A stretch of 64,000 nt of DNA, from assembly GCA_002338565.1 (NCBI GenBank), contig DDIN01000008.1:232569-296568 (forward strand), in the 5' to 3' direction. The translations under genes and the position numbers were made by a program. This stretch comes from Hyphomonadaceae bacterium UBA1849 (GTDB taxonomy: Bacteria; Pseudomonadota; Alphaproteobacteria; Caulobacterales; Hyphomonadaceae). Numbering within the stretch: position 1 is the first letter of the stretch; each line of letters starts with the position of its first letter. Under the pieces are notes generated by a model. It made no database searches and was not told where the DNA came from. It saw only the letters and a program-made list of their open reading frames with translations. Positions 33,719 through 42,738 of the stretch are shown piece after piece.

Positions 33719-35236
33719 TCAAACCTTGGCCGTGCGAAGCTGCTTGCGGGACAGGCTTTTCACGCTGACGCCATGCTGGGTTTTATCCCAATAGAATGGG
33801 CGCACGATCAGCTCATAGATCGCTTTGCCTGCCGCAACCGTCTGAAGTGGCCAGTAGAATGGCGCCGTTATCAGCGCCCGGATAGCGCCAGCCGATGCGA
33901 AAGCGCCGGACATGACGACTGACAGAATATGCACGCTGAAACCTGTCAGACAGAGGATGATCGCTTCTGATGGTGGGGTGAGCCCCGGCAGCACTGCCTG
34001 CGCGACAAGCCAGAGCGCGAACGGCCCGTGAAACACTGATGATAATACAGAGCCGGACAGCAACAGTACGGCAGAGATATAATTCTTCAGCCCCATCACT
34101 CTGATCCGCGAGGCTGGTGAGGCCCGGAAGAAAACACCTGCCGTCTGGATAAAGCCTTTCACCCAACGCGAGCGCTGACCTATCCATTGACGAAGGCCGA
34201 TCGGCGCTTCTTCAAATGTCGGCGGAGAGATATGGCCCACGCGATACCCCGCAGCGGCAAAACGCAGGCCGAGGTCCGCATCTTCTGTCACATTATAAGG
34301 GTCCCAACCGCCCACCTTCTCAAGCGCCCCGCGATCAAAATGATTGCTCGTCCCACCCAGCATAACCGGCAGGCGGAGCGCGCTGAGACCCGGTACGATC
34401 AGTCCGAAATGGACGCGGTATTCCTGGGTAAACTGGGCAGCGATCCAGCTCTCCCCACTATTATGCGGAATAAGCGGCGCCTGCACACAGGCGAGCGGCT
34501 TACGCCCCGTCTCTTCGCGCGCATACTGGAACGCCCTCACCGCCTCTTTCAGCTGGGTTGAGTGCATCGCATCTTCGGCATCATAGACGGCAATCATCTG
34601 GCCGGTCGCAAGCTTCAGCCCGAAATTGAGGGCACGCGGCTTGGTCTGCACCTCGCCCTCAGGCACGACCAGCACTTTGAAATAAGGCCGCAATTTCAAT
34701 TGCTCGATTGCCGCCAGCGTTTCAGTATCGCTCTCTTCCAGAAGGATGAGGATTTCCAGCTGGCGTTTCGGATAATCGAGCCCTTTCAGCGCCGCGATGA
34801 GAGGCCCAATGGCTTCAGGCTCACGGAAGACCGGCACCAGCACGCTATAACGCGGCCAGATGAAGCGGCGCTTTGCACTATCACCGGTGAACGGAGACGC
34901 TGTGCGCGCAGCAAAGCCCGCGCAAAGCAAAACGCATCGGTAGAAGATCAGCAGGCAAAATGCGGAGAAGGCCAGGGCACTGACCACTGAGAACAGCCCC
35001 ATCGGCGCCAATAAAACGCCAACGCCCAGAACTGCGGCGACTTGTTTTACCAAAGTCATCTGGGCTGCCGTTACGCCTGTCTTGCAGCTGGCTTCAGGAT
35101 TGGCTTCGAGAAGATCATTTTCTGCGCCGAAACGAAGCCATTCCAGATAGGCGGCATCATAAAGGTCGGCTTCATGCGCGGCATCGCCGGTCCGAAGACC
35201 GGCGATTAAACCGTCATTACCCCACCCGTCAGCCAT
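33719..35236 (-). CDS. Membrane-bound family 2 glycosyltransferase, processive type
   Basis: A 505-residue protein with two N-terminal membrane segments, a cytosolic GT-A domain and several C-terminal membrane segments. Catalytic signatures of cellulose-synthase-like GT2 enzymes are VLVPVFREPEAI, the metal-binding VYDAEDAM, NVTEDADLGLRF with TED, and QRSRWVKG (Q-x-x-R-W). These enzymes polymerise and extrude a surface polysaccharide. No export or regulatory partner (BcsB, PilZ) is adjacent, so the product is unknown. It is first in a probable operon with the HDAC-family gene. Confidence 0.9.
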   Translation of the reverse strand: MADGWGNDGLIAGLRTGDAAHEADLYDAAYLEWLRFGAENDLLEANPEASCKTGVTAAQMTLVKQVAAVLGVGVLLAPMGLFSVVSALAFSAFCLLIFYRCVLLCAGFAARTASPFTGDSAKRRFIWPRYSVLVPVFREPEAIGPLIAALKGLDYPKRQLEILILLEESDTETLAAIEQLKLRPYFKVLVVPEGEVQTKPRALNFGLKLATGQMIAVYDAEDAMHSTQLKEAVRAFQYAREETGRKPLACVQAPLIPHNSGESWIAAQFTQEYRVHFGLIVPGLSALRLPVMLGGTSNHFDRGALEKVGGWDPYNVTEDADLGLRFAAAGYRVGHISPPTFEEAPIGLRQWIGQRSRWVKGFIQTAGVFFRASPASRIRVMGLKNYISAVLLLSGSVLSSVFHGPFALWLVAQAVLPGLTPPSEAIILCLTGFSVHILSVVMSGAFASAGAIRALITAPFYWPLQTVAAGKAIYELIVRPFYWDKTQHGVSVKSLSRKQLRTAKV

Positions 35237-35410
35237 GTCCCCGACAACCCCTCGTTAAGGAATTGTTAGGATTTAACCAGAGTTACCCACAGCCCGTCCA
35301 GCTATTTTTTGAAAAATTCAACCACCAGAAATCTCTTTACCGCTGTTTCTTATAAGCTTCCACACTGAAGGCTCTTACTCAAATATGAACAAACGGAGGT
35401 TTTCGACACA

Positions 35411-35438
35411 AAAAAGCCCGCCATGAAGCGGGCTTTTT
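35411..35438 (-). terminator. Terminator downstream of the PPC-caspase gene
   Basis: Stem AAAAAGCCCGC/GCGGGCTTTTT with loop CATGAA, 20 bases after the stop, with a T-run on the minus strand. Confidence 0.92.
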
Positions 35439-35457
35439 CTATTTCTGTCGCTATCGC

Positions 35458-38112
35458 TTAGCGAAGTTCAAAGAAGACTTCGTAAGGCGACACACCTGAA
35501 CGGTCGACGACGAGGTGCTGGTAGGTCACATCAATGTCGTCCAGAGAGTCGAAGCTTTCCAGCTGACGCTTGCTCTGGTGTTCCAGGAGATAGCTTGTGC
35601 GCAGATACTGGCTGAGCTCAATCGCATCGAGCTGACTGTCACCATTGATATCCGCTTCACCGGTCTCCAGCGCAGCGCGGAAGAAGTGAGCCAGATAGCC
35701 GCCTGCTTCAAACTTGGATGCCACGAGAGACACAACGTCTTCTTCCGAAGAGAAGAGGCCCATACGACCCGGAGACGAGATCACGTCTTTCGCGAAGCCA
35801 CCTGAATAGCAGCTGTCTAGAATGATCAGCGCGCGCTCGACCGGCATGCTGTCGAGCAGCGCATCGAACTGAGTATCCGTCATCGGATTATCATAGAGCT
35901 CGATTGTCTCATCCATGCCATCCAGATCAGCTGTTTCGGCAGGACCGCGAATGTCGACGCGGTTACCGTGACCGGAGAAGAAGAAGACGAATGTGTCGTC
36001 ATCATCCATGCGGGCAGACAGGGTCTGGAAAGCCTGACGCAGGTTTGCTTCGGTCGCTTCTTCGTCTGTCAGCAAGATCGCATTGCTGGCATTCATGCCT
36101 CCAAAGTCGCGAACCGCATCATGAGCCAGCACAGCGTCCTGAGCCGTGTATGGCAGGTCGTTATAGAAGCTCGGATAGTCAGAGATACCAACAAAGATGC
36201 CATAGACTTCGGTGCTGTCACCGCCATAACCGCCGCCATTGTTCGGGATGAGCTGGGAGTTACCCGTGCCATCCGTTACGGAGAGGGTGTAAGCGCCGGT
36301 TTCACCTTCAGCGTAAGACGTCGCCGTAATGGTGTAGCGACCGGAAGACGGCGCGCGGAATTCGATGACAGACTGATCGAGCGAGCCGTTGTAGTCGTCG
36401 TTTTCAAGCGATACGCCACCCGGGCCTGTGAGGCGCAGATAGGTGTCGATCGGTCCTGATTCCATGACCACACGAACGTTCTGACCTGCCTGAGCCTGGA
36501 AGGAATATGTATCTTCATATTCGCCATACTGGCCGCGGCGGTCGCTGGTCGTCAGCTGGCCGTTCACAGATGCGCCAACATACAGTTCGGATGCGTTGTT
36601 GGAGTTTGTGACCGGACGCGAAGACCCGCCGCCAGCGCTGACATTGAGATTGTACCGACCGGTCTCACCTGCTGCGAAAGATGTCGCGATCACAGAGTAC
36701 TCACCTGATGTAGGCAGGGAGATATCAAGACGGCTGTTTGTGCCCATATTCGGCGCATCATCGTTTGCGTCGAGAATGCCTTCAGGGCCAACCAGACCAA
36801 CCCAGGTATCAAACTCGGTCGAAGTCATCTCGATAGAGAGACGCTGACCGGCAGAGCCTGAGAATGGATAGACATCGAAGAATTCGCCGCCTTCCAGCGT
36901 TTCGTCGCCGCGTGCGAGCGTGCCTGTTTCGGACAAGCCTGAGAAGTTGCCAGCATATCCGCCGCCAGAGAAGCTACCAGAGCCGCCGCTCTCCATAGAG
37001 AGCGCGTAAGAGCCGGTTTCGCCCGGCGCAAAGCTGGTCACAATGACCTCATACGCACCGCCCTGAGACGCAACCGTTTCAACGCGAGAACGAGACAAAG
37101 AGCCTTCCCAGTCATCATTCTCAATCTGCTCGCCATTTGGCGTTACGAGAATAATGTACGGGTCGAACTGGTCAGATGTGAGATCAACAATGATGTTCTC
37201 GCCAGCAGACGCATTCAGCGTGTAACGGTCGAGAAACTCACCAGACTGAAGCTGTTCGTCACCGGAAGAAAGCGAGCCTGTAGAGCCGGAGCTGTTGCCG
37301 CCCCCATAGCCAGGCTGACCGCCGCCATATCCGCCACCAGAGCCGTTGAAAGACAGCGAGTATGCGCCCGTTTCACCCGGTGCAAAGCTTGTCACCTGCA
37401 CCATGTAAGTACCGCCATTTGCGGCCGTCGCATCAATGTGAGACCGCGACAGGCTGCCCTGATAATCATCATTATCAAGCTGCTCGCCATCTGGCGTCTG
37501 CACGATCAGATACGGGTCGAAATCGTTGGACGTCAGGTCGATGGATACCGCCTCGCCCGGGCCGGCTGTGAACTCGTAACGGTCGGAATACTCACCGCTA
37601 GTGAGTGTCTGGTCGCCCGGTGCGAGTGTGCCAGTCGCACCCTGCGCTGCGCCGCCATCATAACCACCGCCATAGCCGCCACCGTAACCGGCGCCTGCGT
37701 CGTATTCGAGGGTGTAGCCACCGGTTTCACCTGGCGCGAAGCTGGTTACCAGCACTTCATATGTGCCGTTGCCTGGGGCGACCGTTTCAACACGAGAATG
37801 GGAGAGCGAGCCTTCCCAGTCATCGTTTTCGATTTGCTCGCCGCTTGGCGTGATCAGAATGAGATACGGGTCGAACTGCGTAGACGTCAGATCAACCGTG
37901 ATCTGGTCGCCCGCATTCGCCGTGAATGTATAGCTGTCCTGATACTCACCGGACTGGAGCTGCTCATCCCCTGCAGCCAGATTGCCCGTGAATGTGTCAC
38001 CTTTGGCGACCTGCGCAATCGCGAAACCGGAGAACCCGATTGCGACAGCAGATGCGACGGCAACAGCGCTGGTTGAGCGCTTCAGCGTAGAAAGTTTTGA
38101 TCCCTTGAACAT
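35458..38112 (-). CDS. Secreted caspase-fold (C14) protease with five PPC-type repeats
   Basis: An 884-residue exported protein. A long signal peptide (to about residue 33, FAIAQ) is followed by five beta-rich PPC-like repeats (about 35-140, 158-258, 276-373, 395-492, 510-613) linked by Gly/Tyr-rich spacers; each has F-D-x-Y-L...P-x-G-x-x-x-x-N-D-D and a T-S-F-A-x-G-E-T-G-x-Y end. The C-terminal caspase domain (about 635-850) has strand VYGIFVGISDYP, the catalytic His715 in FFSGHGN and Cys768 in LDSCYSGG, so the dyad is intact. After it lies D-x-N-x-D-x-x-L-D-x-x-E (821-832), a canonical EF-hand loop. A probable extracellular or periplasmic, calcium-responsive protease; substrate unknown. Confidence 0.93.
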   Translation of the reverse strand: MFKGSKLSTLKRSTSAVAVASAVAIGFSGFAIAQVAKGDTFTGNLAAGDEQLQSGEYQDSYTFTANAGDQITVDLTSTQFDPYLILITPSGEQIENDDWEGSLSHSRVETVAPGNGTYEVLVTSFAPGETGGYTLEYDAGAGYGGGYGGGYDGGAAQGATGTLAPGDQTLTSGEYSDRYEFTAGPGEAVSIDLTSNDFDPYLIVQTPDGEQLDNDDYQGSLSRSHIDATAANGGTYMVQVTSFAPGETGAYSLSFNGSGGGYGGGQPGYGGGNSSGSTGSLSSGDEQLQSGEFLDRYTLNASAGENIIVDLTSDQFDPYIILVTPNGEQIENDDWEGSLSRSRVETVASQGGAYEVIVTSFAPGETGSYALSMESGGSGSFSGGGYAGNFSGLSETGTLARGDETLEGGEFFDVYPFSGSAGQRLSIEMTSTEFDTWVGLVGPEGILDANDDAPNMGTNSRLDISLPTSGEYSVIATSFAAGETGRYNLNVSAGGGSSRPVTNSNNASELYVGASVNGQLTTSDRRGQYGEYEDTYSFQAQAGQNVRVVMESGPIDTYLRLTGPGGVSLENDDYNGSLDQSVIEFRAPSSGRYTITATSYAEGETGAYTLSVTDGTGNSQLIPNNGGGYGGDSTEVYGIFVGISDYPSFYNDLPYTAQDAVLAHDAVRDFGGMNASNAILLTDEEATEANLRQAFQTLSARMDDDDTFVFFFSGHGNRVDIRGPAETADLDGMDETIELYDNPMTDTQFDALLDSMPVERALIILDSCYSGGFAKDVISSPGRMGLFSSEEDVVSLVASKFEAGGYLAHFFRAALETGEADINGDSQLDAIELSQYLRTSYLLEHQSKRQLESFDSLDDIDVTYQHLVVDRSGVSPYEVFFELR

Positions 38113-38316
38113 GACGTCCCCTCGTATTGCGTTTACCCCTGATGGTCAGCTGTAAAACGGACTAGTGACCTTCCTTTTCAAGCACTGTGTCGTCCAGCCA
38201 AACACCTGCGATCTAGGTATTGACAGTAGGAATAGTCACATAAACCTAACCTGAACGAAATGTAATTTTCAAAAAAATCTATAGAAACCACCGAAAATTC
38301 ATGACGCTAACGCCAA

Positions 38317-38352
38317 TAAAAAAGCCCGCCTGCTATTTACAGACGGGCTTTA
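38317..38352 (-). terminator. Terminator downstream of the eight-repeat PPC gene
   Basis: Stem AAAGCCCG/CGGGCTTT extended by CTG/CAG after one mismatch, about 50 bases after the stop, with a T-rich tail on minus. It separates the two PPC genes into two transcripts. Confidence 0.82.
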
Positions 38353-38399
38353 TGAAGCAGAGGACTAAGAACTTAGTCCCGTTATGATTTCACGTCAGA

Positions 38400-41222
38400 T
38401 CAGCTGCGACGGAACAGGAGGTAATCGCCTGTTTCTTCCGGATCATAGCTGGTCACGATGACCATATACTCACCGGCCTGATCAGTTGTCATCGTGATGT
38501 GAGAATGATCTAGCGAGCCGTTATAGTCGTCGTTTTCTGTCCATGTGCCATCCGGAGATACAACGATCAGATACGTGTCGAATCCAGCCGAGAAGAGATC
38601 GAATGCGACCTCTTCACCAGCGCCGGCTTCGAATGAGTACACATCGCGGAACTCACCCGCTTCGTGCAGCGCATCGCCTGCTTCCAGCACGCCATTGATA
38701 GAGTCACCGGAACCGATTTCAGCTTCTGCTTCTAGCTCGCCGCCCATTACCGGGCCTTCTTCCTGGCTGTATTCAACCGTGTACGAACCGGTTTCACCCT
38801 CGCCGAAGCTGCGAACCAGAACAGTATATGTACCCGGCACGCGGACACGCTGTTCTACATGCGAATGGCCAAGGCCGGTATAGTCGTCATTTTCAAGCGT
38901 TTCGCCATCCGGCGCGATCACTGTCAGATAGGTGTCGAACTCGGCAGAGCGGAGATCAACAACCAGGTCCTGACCAACTTCAGCGTCGATCTCATAGCTG
39001 TCCTGATACTGGCCTTCTTCCGCCAGATCATCGCCTTCAGCCAGCTCGCCAGTGAAGAAGTCGCGCGGATTGTCTTCATCGATCATGAAGGACAGTTCGT
39101 AATCACCATACTCACCTGCTGAGTAAGCTGATGCTGTGATGGTGTACTCACCGCCAGCGAACGCTGTCAGTTCCACGCGGGAATGAGACAGGCTGCCCTC
39201 AAAGTCGTCATTGAACGTCTCGGAACCATCCGGACCACGAACCATCAGGAAAGTATCAAAATCGATGGAGTTCATGTCGACGGTCAGGAAAGCACCCGCC
39301 GGAACATCCAGCGTGTACTCATCCATGTAAGAGCCGTCTTCACCGGTCGCGTCCGTAATGGAAAGCTCAGCTTCGAGGGAGCCCTCGTCACCATCAAGTT
39401 CCACCGGCGGACCACCGATTGGTTCATCGCTTACTGCATAGCTGATTGCGTAGCTTCCAGCTTCGCCAGAGCCGAATGTTGAGGCGGTAACCGTGTAGAC
39501 ACCACTTTCAGGCGCTTCAAATGCGACGCGCGAGTCAAAGCTGCCGCCGAAATCATCATTGACGAACTCTTCGCCAGATGGTGTCGCCACCGTCAGATAG
39601 CTGTCGAACGCATCAGAGCGCTGGAACAGCTGGAAGGTTTCACCTTCGACAAGCTCGATCTCGTAGAGATCATACAGCGTCCCGTCTTCATTGATGCCAT
39701 CGCCAAGCGTCAGCATGCCTTCAACGTCACCACCATCGCGAGAGAGCGTCGTCGCCGGACCGGCTTCGATCTCATCAGACACCTGATAGCTGAACGCATA
39801 ATCGCCTGCTTCACCAGCGCCATAGCTGGTGGCAACAATTGTGTAGGTGCCCGCTGTTTCAGCGACAGTCATGATCGCCGCATTCAGTTCGCCGGCAAAA
39901 TCGTCATTCTCGATGTCGTAACCTTGCGGTGTGGTGACACGCAGGAATGGATCGAATTGTTCAGAGTTCAGGCGCAGGATCAGCGTTTCGCCTTCAGCCA
40001 CTTCAAGCTGATACACATCCTGCAGCGCGCCGGAGAGGTGAACACCATCGCCGAGTTCCAGGCGACCATAGACTTCGCCAGCACCCGGTTCGAGGGTTTC
40101 AGGCGAACCTGCAAATGGCTCATCGCTTGTGCGATAATCCATCGTGTAGGCGCCCAGGCCGTCCATGCCGAATGCACCGACCTCGATCATATAAATGCCT
40201 GTCTCTTCTGCCAGCATCATCAGGCCAGAATTCAGAGAGTCACCGAAGTCATCGTTGAACATCTCTTCGCCGGAAGGAGACGTGATGGTGAGAACCGTAT
40301 CGAAATCGTCTGAGTCGAGGCGCACCATCATGGATGTGCCCTGCTGCAGTGAGATTTCATAAAGATCGACAACGCTGCCATTCGGCATCATGCCGTCATC
40401 TTCGGAAAGCTCGCCCTCAACAACATCGCTTGTGTAGACCAGAACCTCAGGCACGCCGCCGAAAGGTGTGTCGCTGACCTGATAGTCCAGCGCGTAAGCA
40501 CCCGTCTCACCTTCGCCAAAGCTGGTGACGACAAACTCGTATGTTCCGCTCTCTTCTGCCTGCATCATCAGGCCGGAATTCACGCCCATGCCGTAATCGT
40601 CATTGACGTATTCCTCGCCGGACGGCGAGATCAGTGCGATGAGTGTATCGAACTCGTCAGACGAAACGCTGAAGAAGATGTGTTCGCCTTCTTCAATCTC
40701 GACTTCATATGTGTCGAAGAAAGATCCGTGCTCGTTGAAGCCGTCACCCATAGCGAGTTCGCCAGAGATGGTCTCGCCACCTGCCGCGATCCCCACTGCC
40801 GGGCCGCCCTCATTCAATTCTATCGTGTTGTATTCAAGCGTGTACTCGCCCGCACCGTCCGTATCGTAGGAAGAGACAATGGCGATAAAGGTGCCGGTTT
40901 CTTCCGTGTTGAACATGACGCGTGAGTTGAAGCTCATGCCGTAGTCATCATTCTCCAGCAATTCACCGGATGGCGTGACCAGCGTGAGGTAAGTGTCGAA
41001 ATCGTCTGATACGAGATCGACATGGAGCATACCCGCGCTCGTCACCTCGAATTCGAACCGGTCGGAATATCCGCCTGCATCTGTAGTGGCGTCGCCGTCT
41101 GCCAGCGTACCTGTTACAGTTTCAGCGTAAGCGGCGCCTGCCATACCCATAGCCAGAAGCGCTGCAGCAGCTGTCTGGCACGTCAGGCGCGCCGCGAGTG
41201 ATTTTGAAAGTGATCCGAGCAT
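38400..41222 (-). CDS. Secreted protein of eight tandem PPC-type repeats
   Basis: A 940-residue exported protein with a signal peptide (cleavage after GAAYA) and then only repeats: eight copies of about 110 residues, each with a G-x-L-x-x-G-D start, D-x-Y-x-(F/I)-x-(V/L)-x-x-G, F-D-(T/P/S)-(Y/F)-L...P-x-G-x-x-x-x-N-D-D and a G-x-Y end. It is extremely acidic and lacks cysteine in the mature part, suggesting calcium- or cation-stabilised extracellular domains. No catalytic domain is attached, unlike the neighbouring PPC-caspase, whose repeats are of the same family. It could be a surface adhesin, scaffold or decoy partner of the protease (inference). Confidence 0.92.
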   Translation of the reverse strand: MLGSLSKSLAARLTCQTAAAALLAMGMAGAAYAETVTGTLADGDATTDAGGYSDRFEFEVTSAGMLHVDLVSDDFDTYLTLVTPSGELLENDDYGMSFNSRVMFNTEETGTFIAIVSSYDTDGAGEYTLEYNTIELNEGGPAVGIAAGGETISGELAMGDGFNEHGSFFDTYEVEIEEGEHIFFSVSSDEFDTLIALISPSGEEYVNDDYGMGVNSGLMMQAEESGTYEFVVTSFGEGETGAYALDYQVSDTPFGGVPEVLVYTSDVVEGELSEDDGMMPNGSVVDLYEISLQQGTSMMVRLDSDDFDTVLTITSPSGEEMFNDDFGDSLNSGLMMLAEETGIYMIEVGAFGMDGLGAYTMDYRTSDEPFAGSPETLEPGAGEVYGRLELGDGVHLSGALQDVYQLEVAEGETLILRLNSEQFDPFLRVTTPQGYDIENDDFAGELNAAIMTVAETAGTYTIVATSYGAGEAGDYAFSYQVSDEIEAGPATTLSRDGGDVEGMLTLGDGINEDGTLYDLYEIELVEGETFQLFQRSDAFDSYLTVATPSGEEFVNDDFGGSFDSRVAFEAPESGVYTVTASTFGSGEAGSYAISYAVSDEPIGGPPVELDGDEGSLEAELSITDATGEDGSYMDEYTLDVPAGAFLTVDMNSIDFDTFLMVRGPDGSETFNDDFEGSLSHSRVELTAFAGGEYTITASAYSAGEYGDYELSFMIDEDNPRDFFTGELAEGDDLAEEGQYQDSYEIDAEVGQDLVVDLRSAEFDTYLTVIAPDGETLENDDYTGLGHSHVEQRVRVPGTYTVLVRSFGEGETGSYTVEYSQEEGPVMGGELEAEAEIGSGDSINGVLEAGDALHEAGEFRDVYSFEAGAGEEVAFDLFSAGFDTYLIVVSPDGTWTENDDYNGSLDHSHITMTTDQAGEYMVIVTSYDPEETGDYLLFRRS

Positions 41223-41298
41223 GTGTTCCCCTCGATCTGAGTTCCGTGATCATCGGGGTAAACGACATAAAAGGCAAAATTTAGCCTTCAGCTGCAGA

Positions 41299-42324
41299 TT
41301 AACTGCGATATCCCACCAAGCCCCGATTGATGTCCGACACCATATCGACACCAAGATAAACCAGAGCTGAATAAACCTGAACGGCGTGCGCTCCGGCACT
41401 TAATTTTTTGTAAGCCTGTTCAGCAGAGCTAATTCCGCCCGCTCCAATCAGGTCAAAACGCCCTTCAAGGCGGTCTGCAAAGGCACGCAGAATTTTCGTC
41501 GATAATTCAAAGAGCGGCGCACCCGACAGTCCGCCCATCTCGCCCTTATGAACACTTTGAAGCGAATCTGGGCGTTCCAGCGTCGTGTTAGAAATAATCA
41601 AACCGGATAGCCAGCTGCCCGCCATCTCGACCACACCGACAATGTCGTCGATTGCGGTTTCATCGAGGTCTGGCGCGAGCTTCAGGAAAACAGGGCGCGA
41701 GACCTTGTCTGCCTCGGCCGCAGCAGAGGCCGCTTCACCGCATCGGGTCAGAAGGTCTGTCAGAGATGACTTATCCTGAAGGCCGCGTAGGCCTGGCGTG
41801 TTTGGCGAGGAAATATTGATCGTCACATAGTCGCAATGCGCCCAGACGGCTTTCACGCCGGTCTCATAATCGGCAATCTTGTCTTCGCTGACCTTATTCG
41901 CGCCGACATTCGCGCCGAGCTTGGCCTGTCCGCGATACTTTTTCAGATTGGCGATAAAGACATCCAGCCCGTCATTATTAAAGCCCATACGGTTGATCAC
42001 CGCGCGGTCTTCGGTGAGGCGAAACAGGCGTGGACGCGGATTGCCCGGCTGAGGCTGCGGCGTCACCGTTCCACATTCGACAAAGCCGAACCCGAAGCCG
42101 GACATGGCGCTTGGTACTTCGGCGTTTTTATCGAAACCGGCAGCAAGGCCGAGCGGTGAATTCAGTTCCAGACCGGATTTAGGAAGCACTGTCTTGAGCG
42201 ATGGATCAAGCTGAGGTGCCCCCTTTGGCCCGAAGCCGGCTTTGAGCGCCTTGATCGTCATGCGGTGCGCGGTTTCCGGTTCGAATTTCGTCAGAACCGA
42301 CTGGCCCAGTTTATAGATCGACAT
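41299..42324 (-). CDS. pyrD: Dihydroorotate dehydrogenase (quinone), class 2
   Basis: A 341-residue membrane-associated flavoprotein that oxidises dihydroorotate to orotate in pyrimidine synthesis, passing electrons to ubiquinone. ATG 42324 (MSIYKLGQSVLTKFEPETAH) has GGAAGGG seven bases before it and gives normal class 2 length with the short N-terminal quinone-tunnel helix; upstream in-frame codons would add an unconserved extension. FMN-site motifs are GLAAGFDKNAEV, NRMGFNNDGLD, NISSPNTPGLRGLQ (catalytic-base Ser region), ISNTTL and LIGAGGISS. Confidence 0.95.
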   Translation of the reverse strand: MSIYKLGQSVLTKFEPETAHRMTIKALKAGFGPKGAPQLDPSLKTVLPKSGLELNSPLGLAAGFDKNAEVPSAMSGFGFGFVECGTVTPQPQPGNPRPRLFRLTEDRAVINRMGFNNDGLDVFIANLKKYRGQAKLGANVGANKVSEDKIADYETGVKAVWAHCDYVTINISSPNTPGLRGLQDKSSLTDLLTRCGEAASAAAEADKVSRPVFLKLAPDLDETAIDDIVGVVEMAGSWLSGLIISNTTLERPDSLQSVHKGEMGGLSGAPLFELSTKILRAFADRLEGRFDLIGAGGISSAEQAYKKLSAGAHAVQVYSALVYLGVDMVSDINRGLVGYRS

Positions 42325-42437
42325 GGAGCGCCCTTCCGCATGAATCGCCATTTTCACGCGCCTAGTTAGCGCGTCCAGAAGCTCGAGGGAACCATGGTCG
42401 CGAGCCGCTTGTTTCCTTTTCATCGAAAGGAAGACAT

Positions 42438-42659
42438 ATGACCACGAAGAACAGTTATTCAGTCGGCGACAGAGTGGAATGGGATTGGGGAAACGGCACC
42501 GCCTCCGGTGAAGTGCAAAAAGTTTACACCCAAAAACGAACACTGAAGATCAAAGGCGAAGACGTCACTCGCGACGCCAGCGAAGACTGCCCAGCCTATC
42601 GAATTGAGACCGAAGATTCAGAGGTCCTCAACAGCCATTCGGAAGTTCGTAAGGCCTAG
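42438..42659 (+). CDS. DUF2945 (HVA1-like tudor domain) small protein
   Basis: A 73-residue cytosolic protein beginning YSVGDRVEWDWGNGTASGEV and continuing with the KVYTQKRTLKIKGEDVTRDASEDCPAYRIETEDS pattern (given here in part as the two family landmarks, VEW-x-W-G-x-G and PAY-x-I). This is the DUF2945/hypervirulence-associated small beta-barrel fold. It is found in many bacteria and fungi with no established function. It is divergent from pyrD and 79 bases before an S24 repressor gene. Confidence 0.85.
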   Translation: MTTKNSYSVGDRVEWDWGNGTASGEVQKVYTQKRTLKIKGEDVTRDASEDCPAYRIETEDSEVLNSHSEVRKA

Positions 42660-42677
42660 CATAACAAACACACTAAA

Positions 42678-42695
42678 ATAGGTAGACATTCCTAT
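42678..42695. promoter_or_regulatory. Candidate operator of the S24 repressor
   Basis: Inverted pair ATAGG (42678-42682) and CCTAT (42691-42695) with an 8-base spacer. A further CATAGG copy overlaps the ribosome-binding site at 42725-42730. A repressor binding here would control its own gene. Confidence 0.4.
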
Positions 42696-42738
42696 ATCAT
42701 GTGGTAATTATCGGAAAACATACCCATAGGAGGTGGGC

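Noticed and set aside
35500..41200. Regularly spaced similar DNA segments that could be mistaken for a repeat array or CRISPR
   Set aside because: Spacing of about 300-350 bases matches in-frame PPC protein repeats; there are no short identical repeats with unique spacers and no cas genes.
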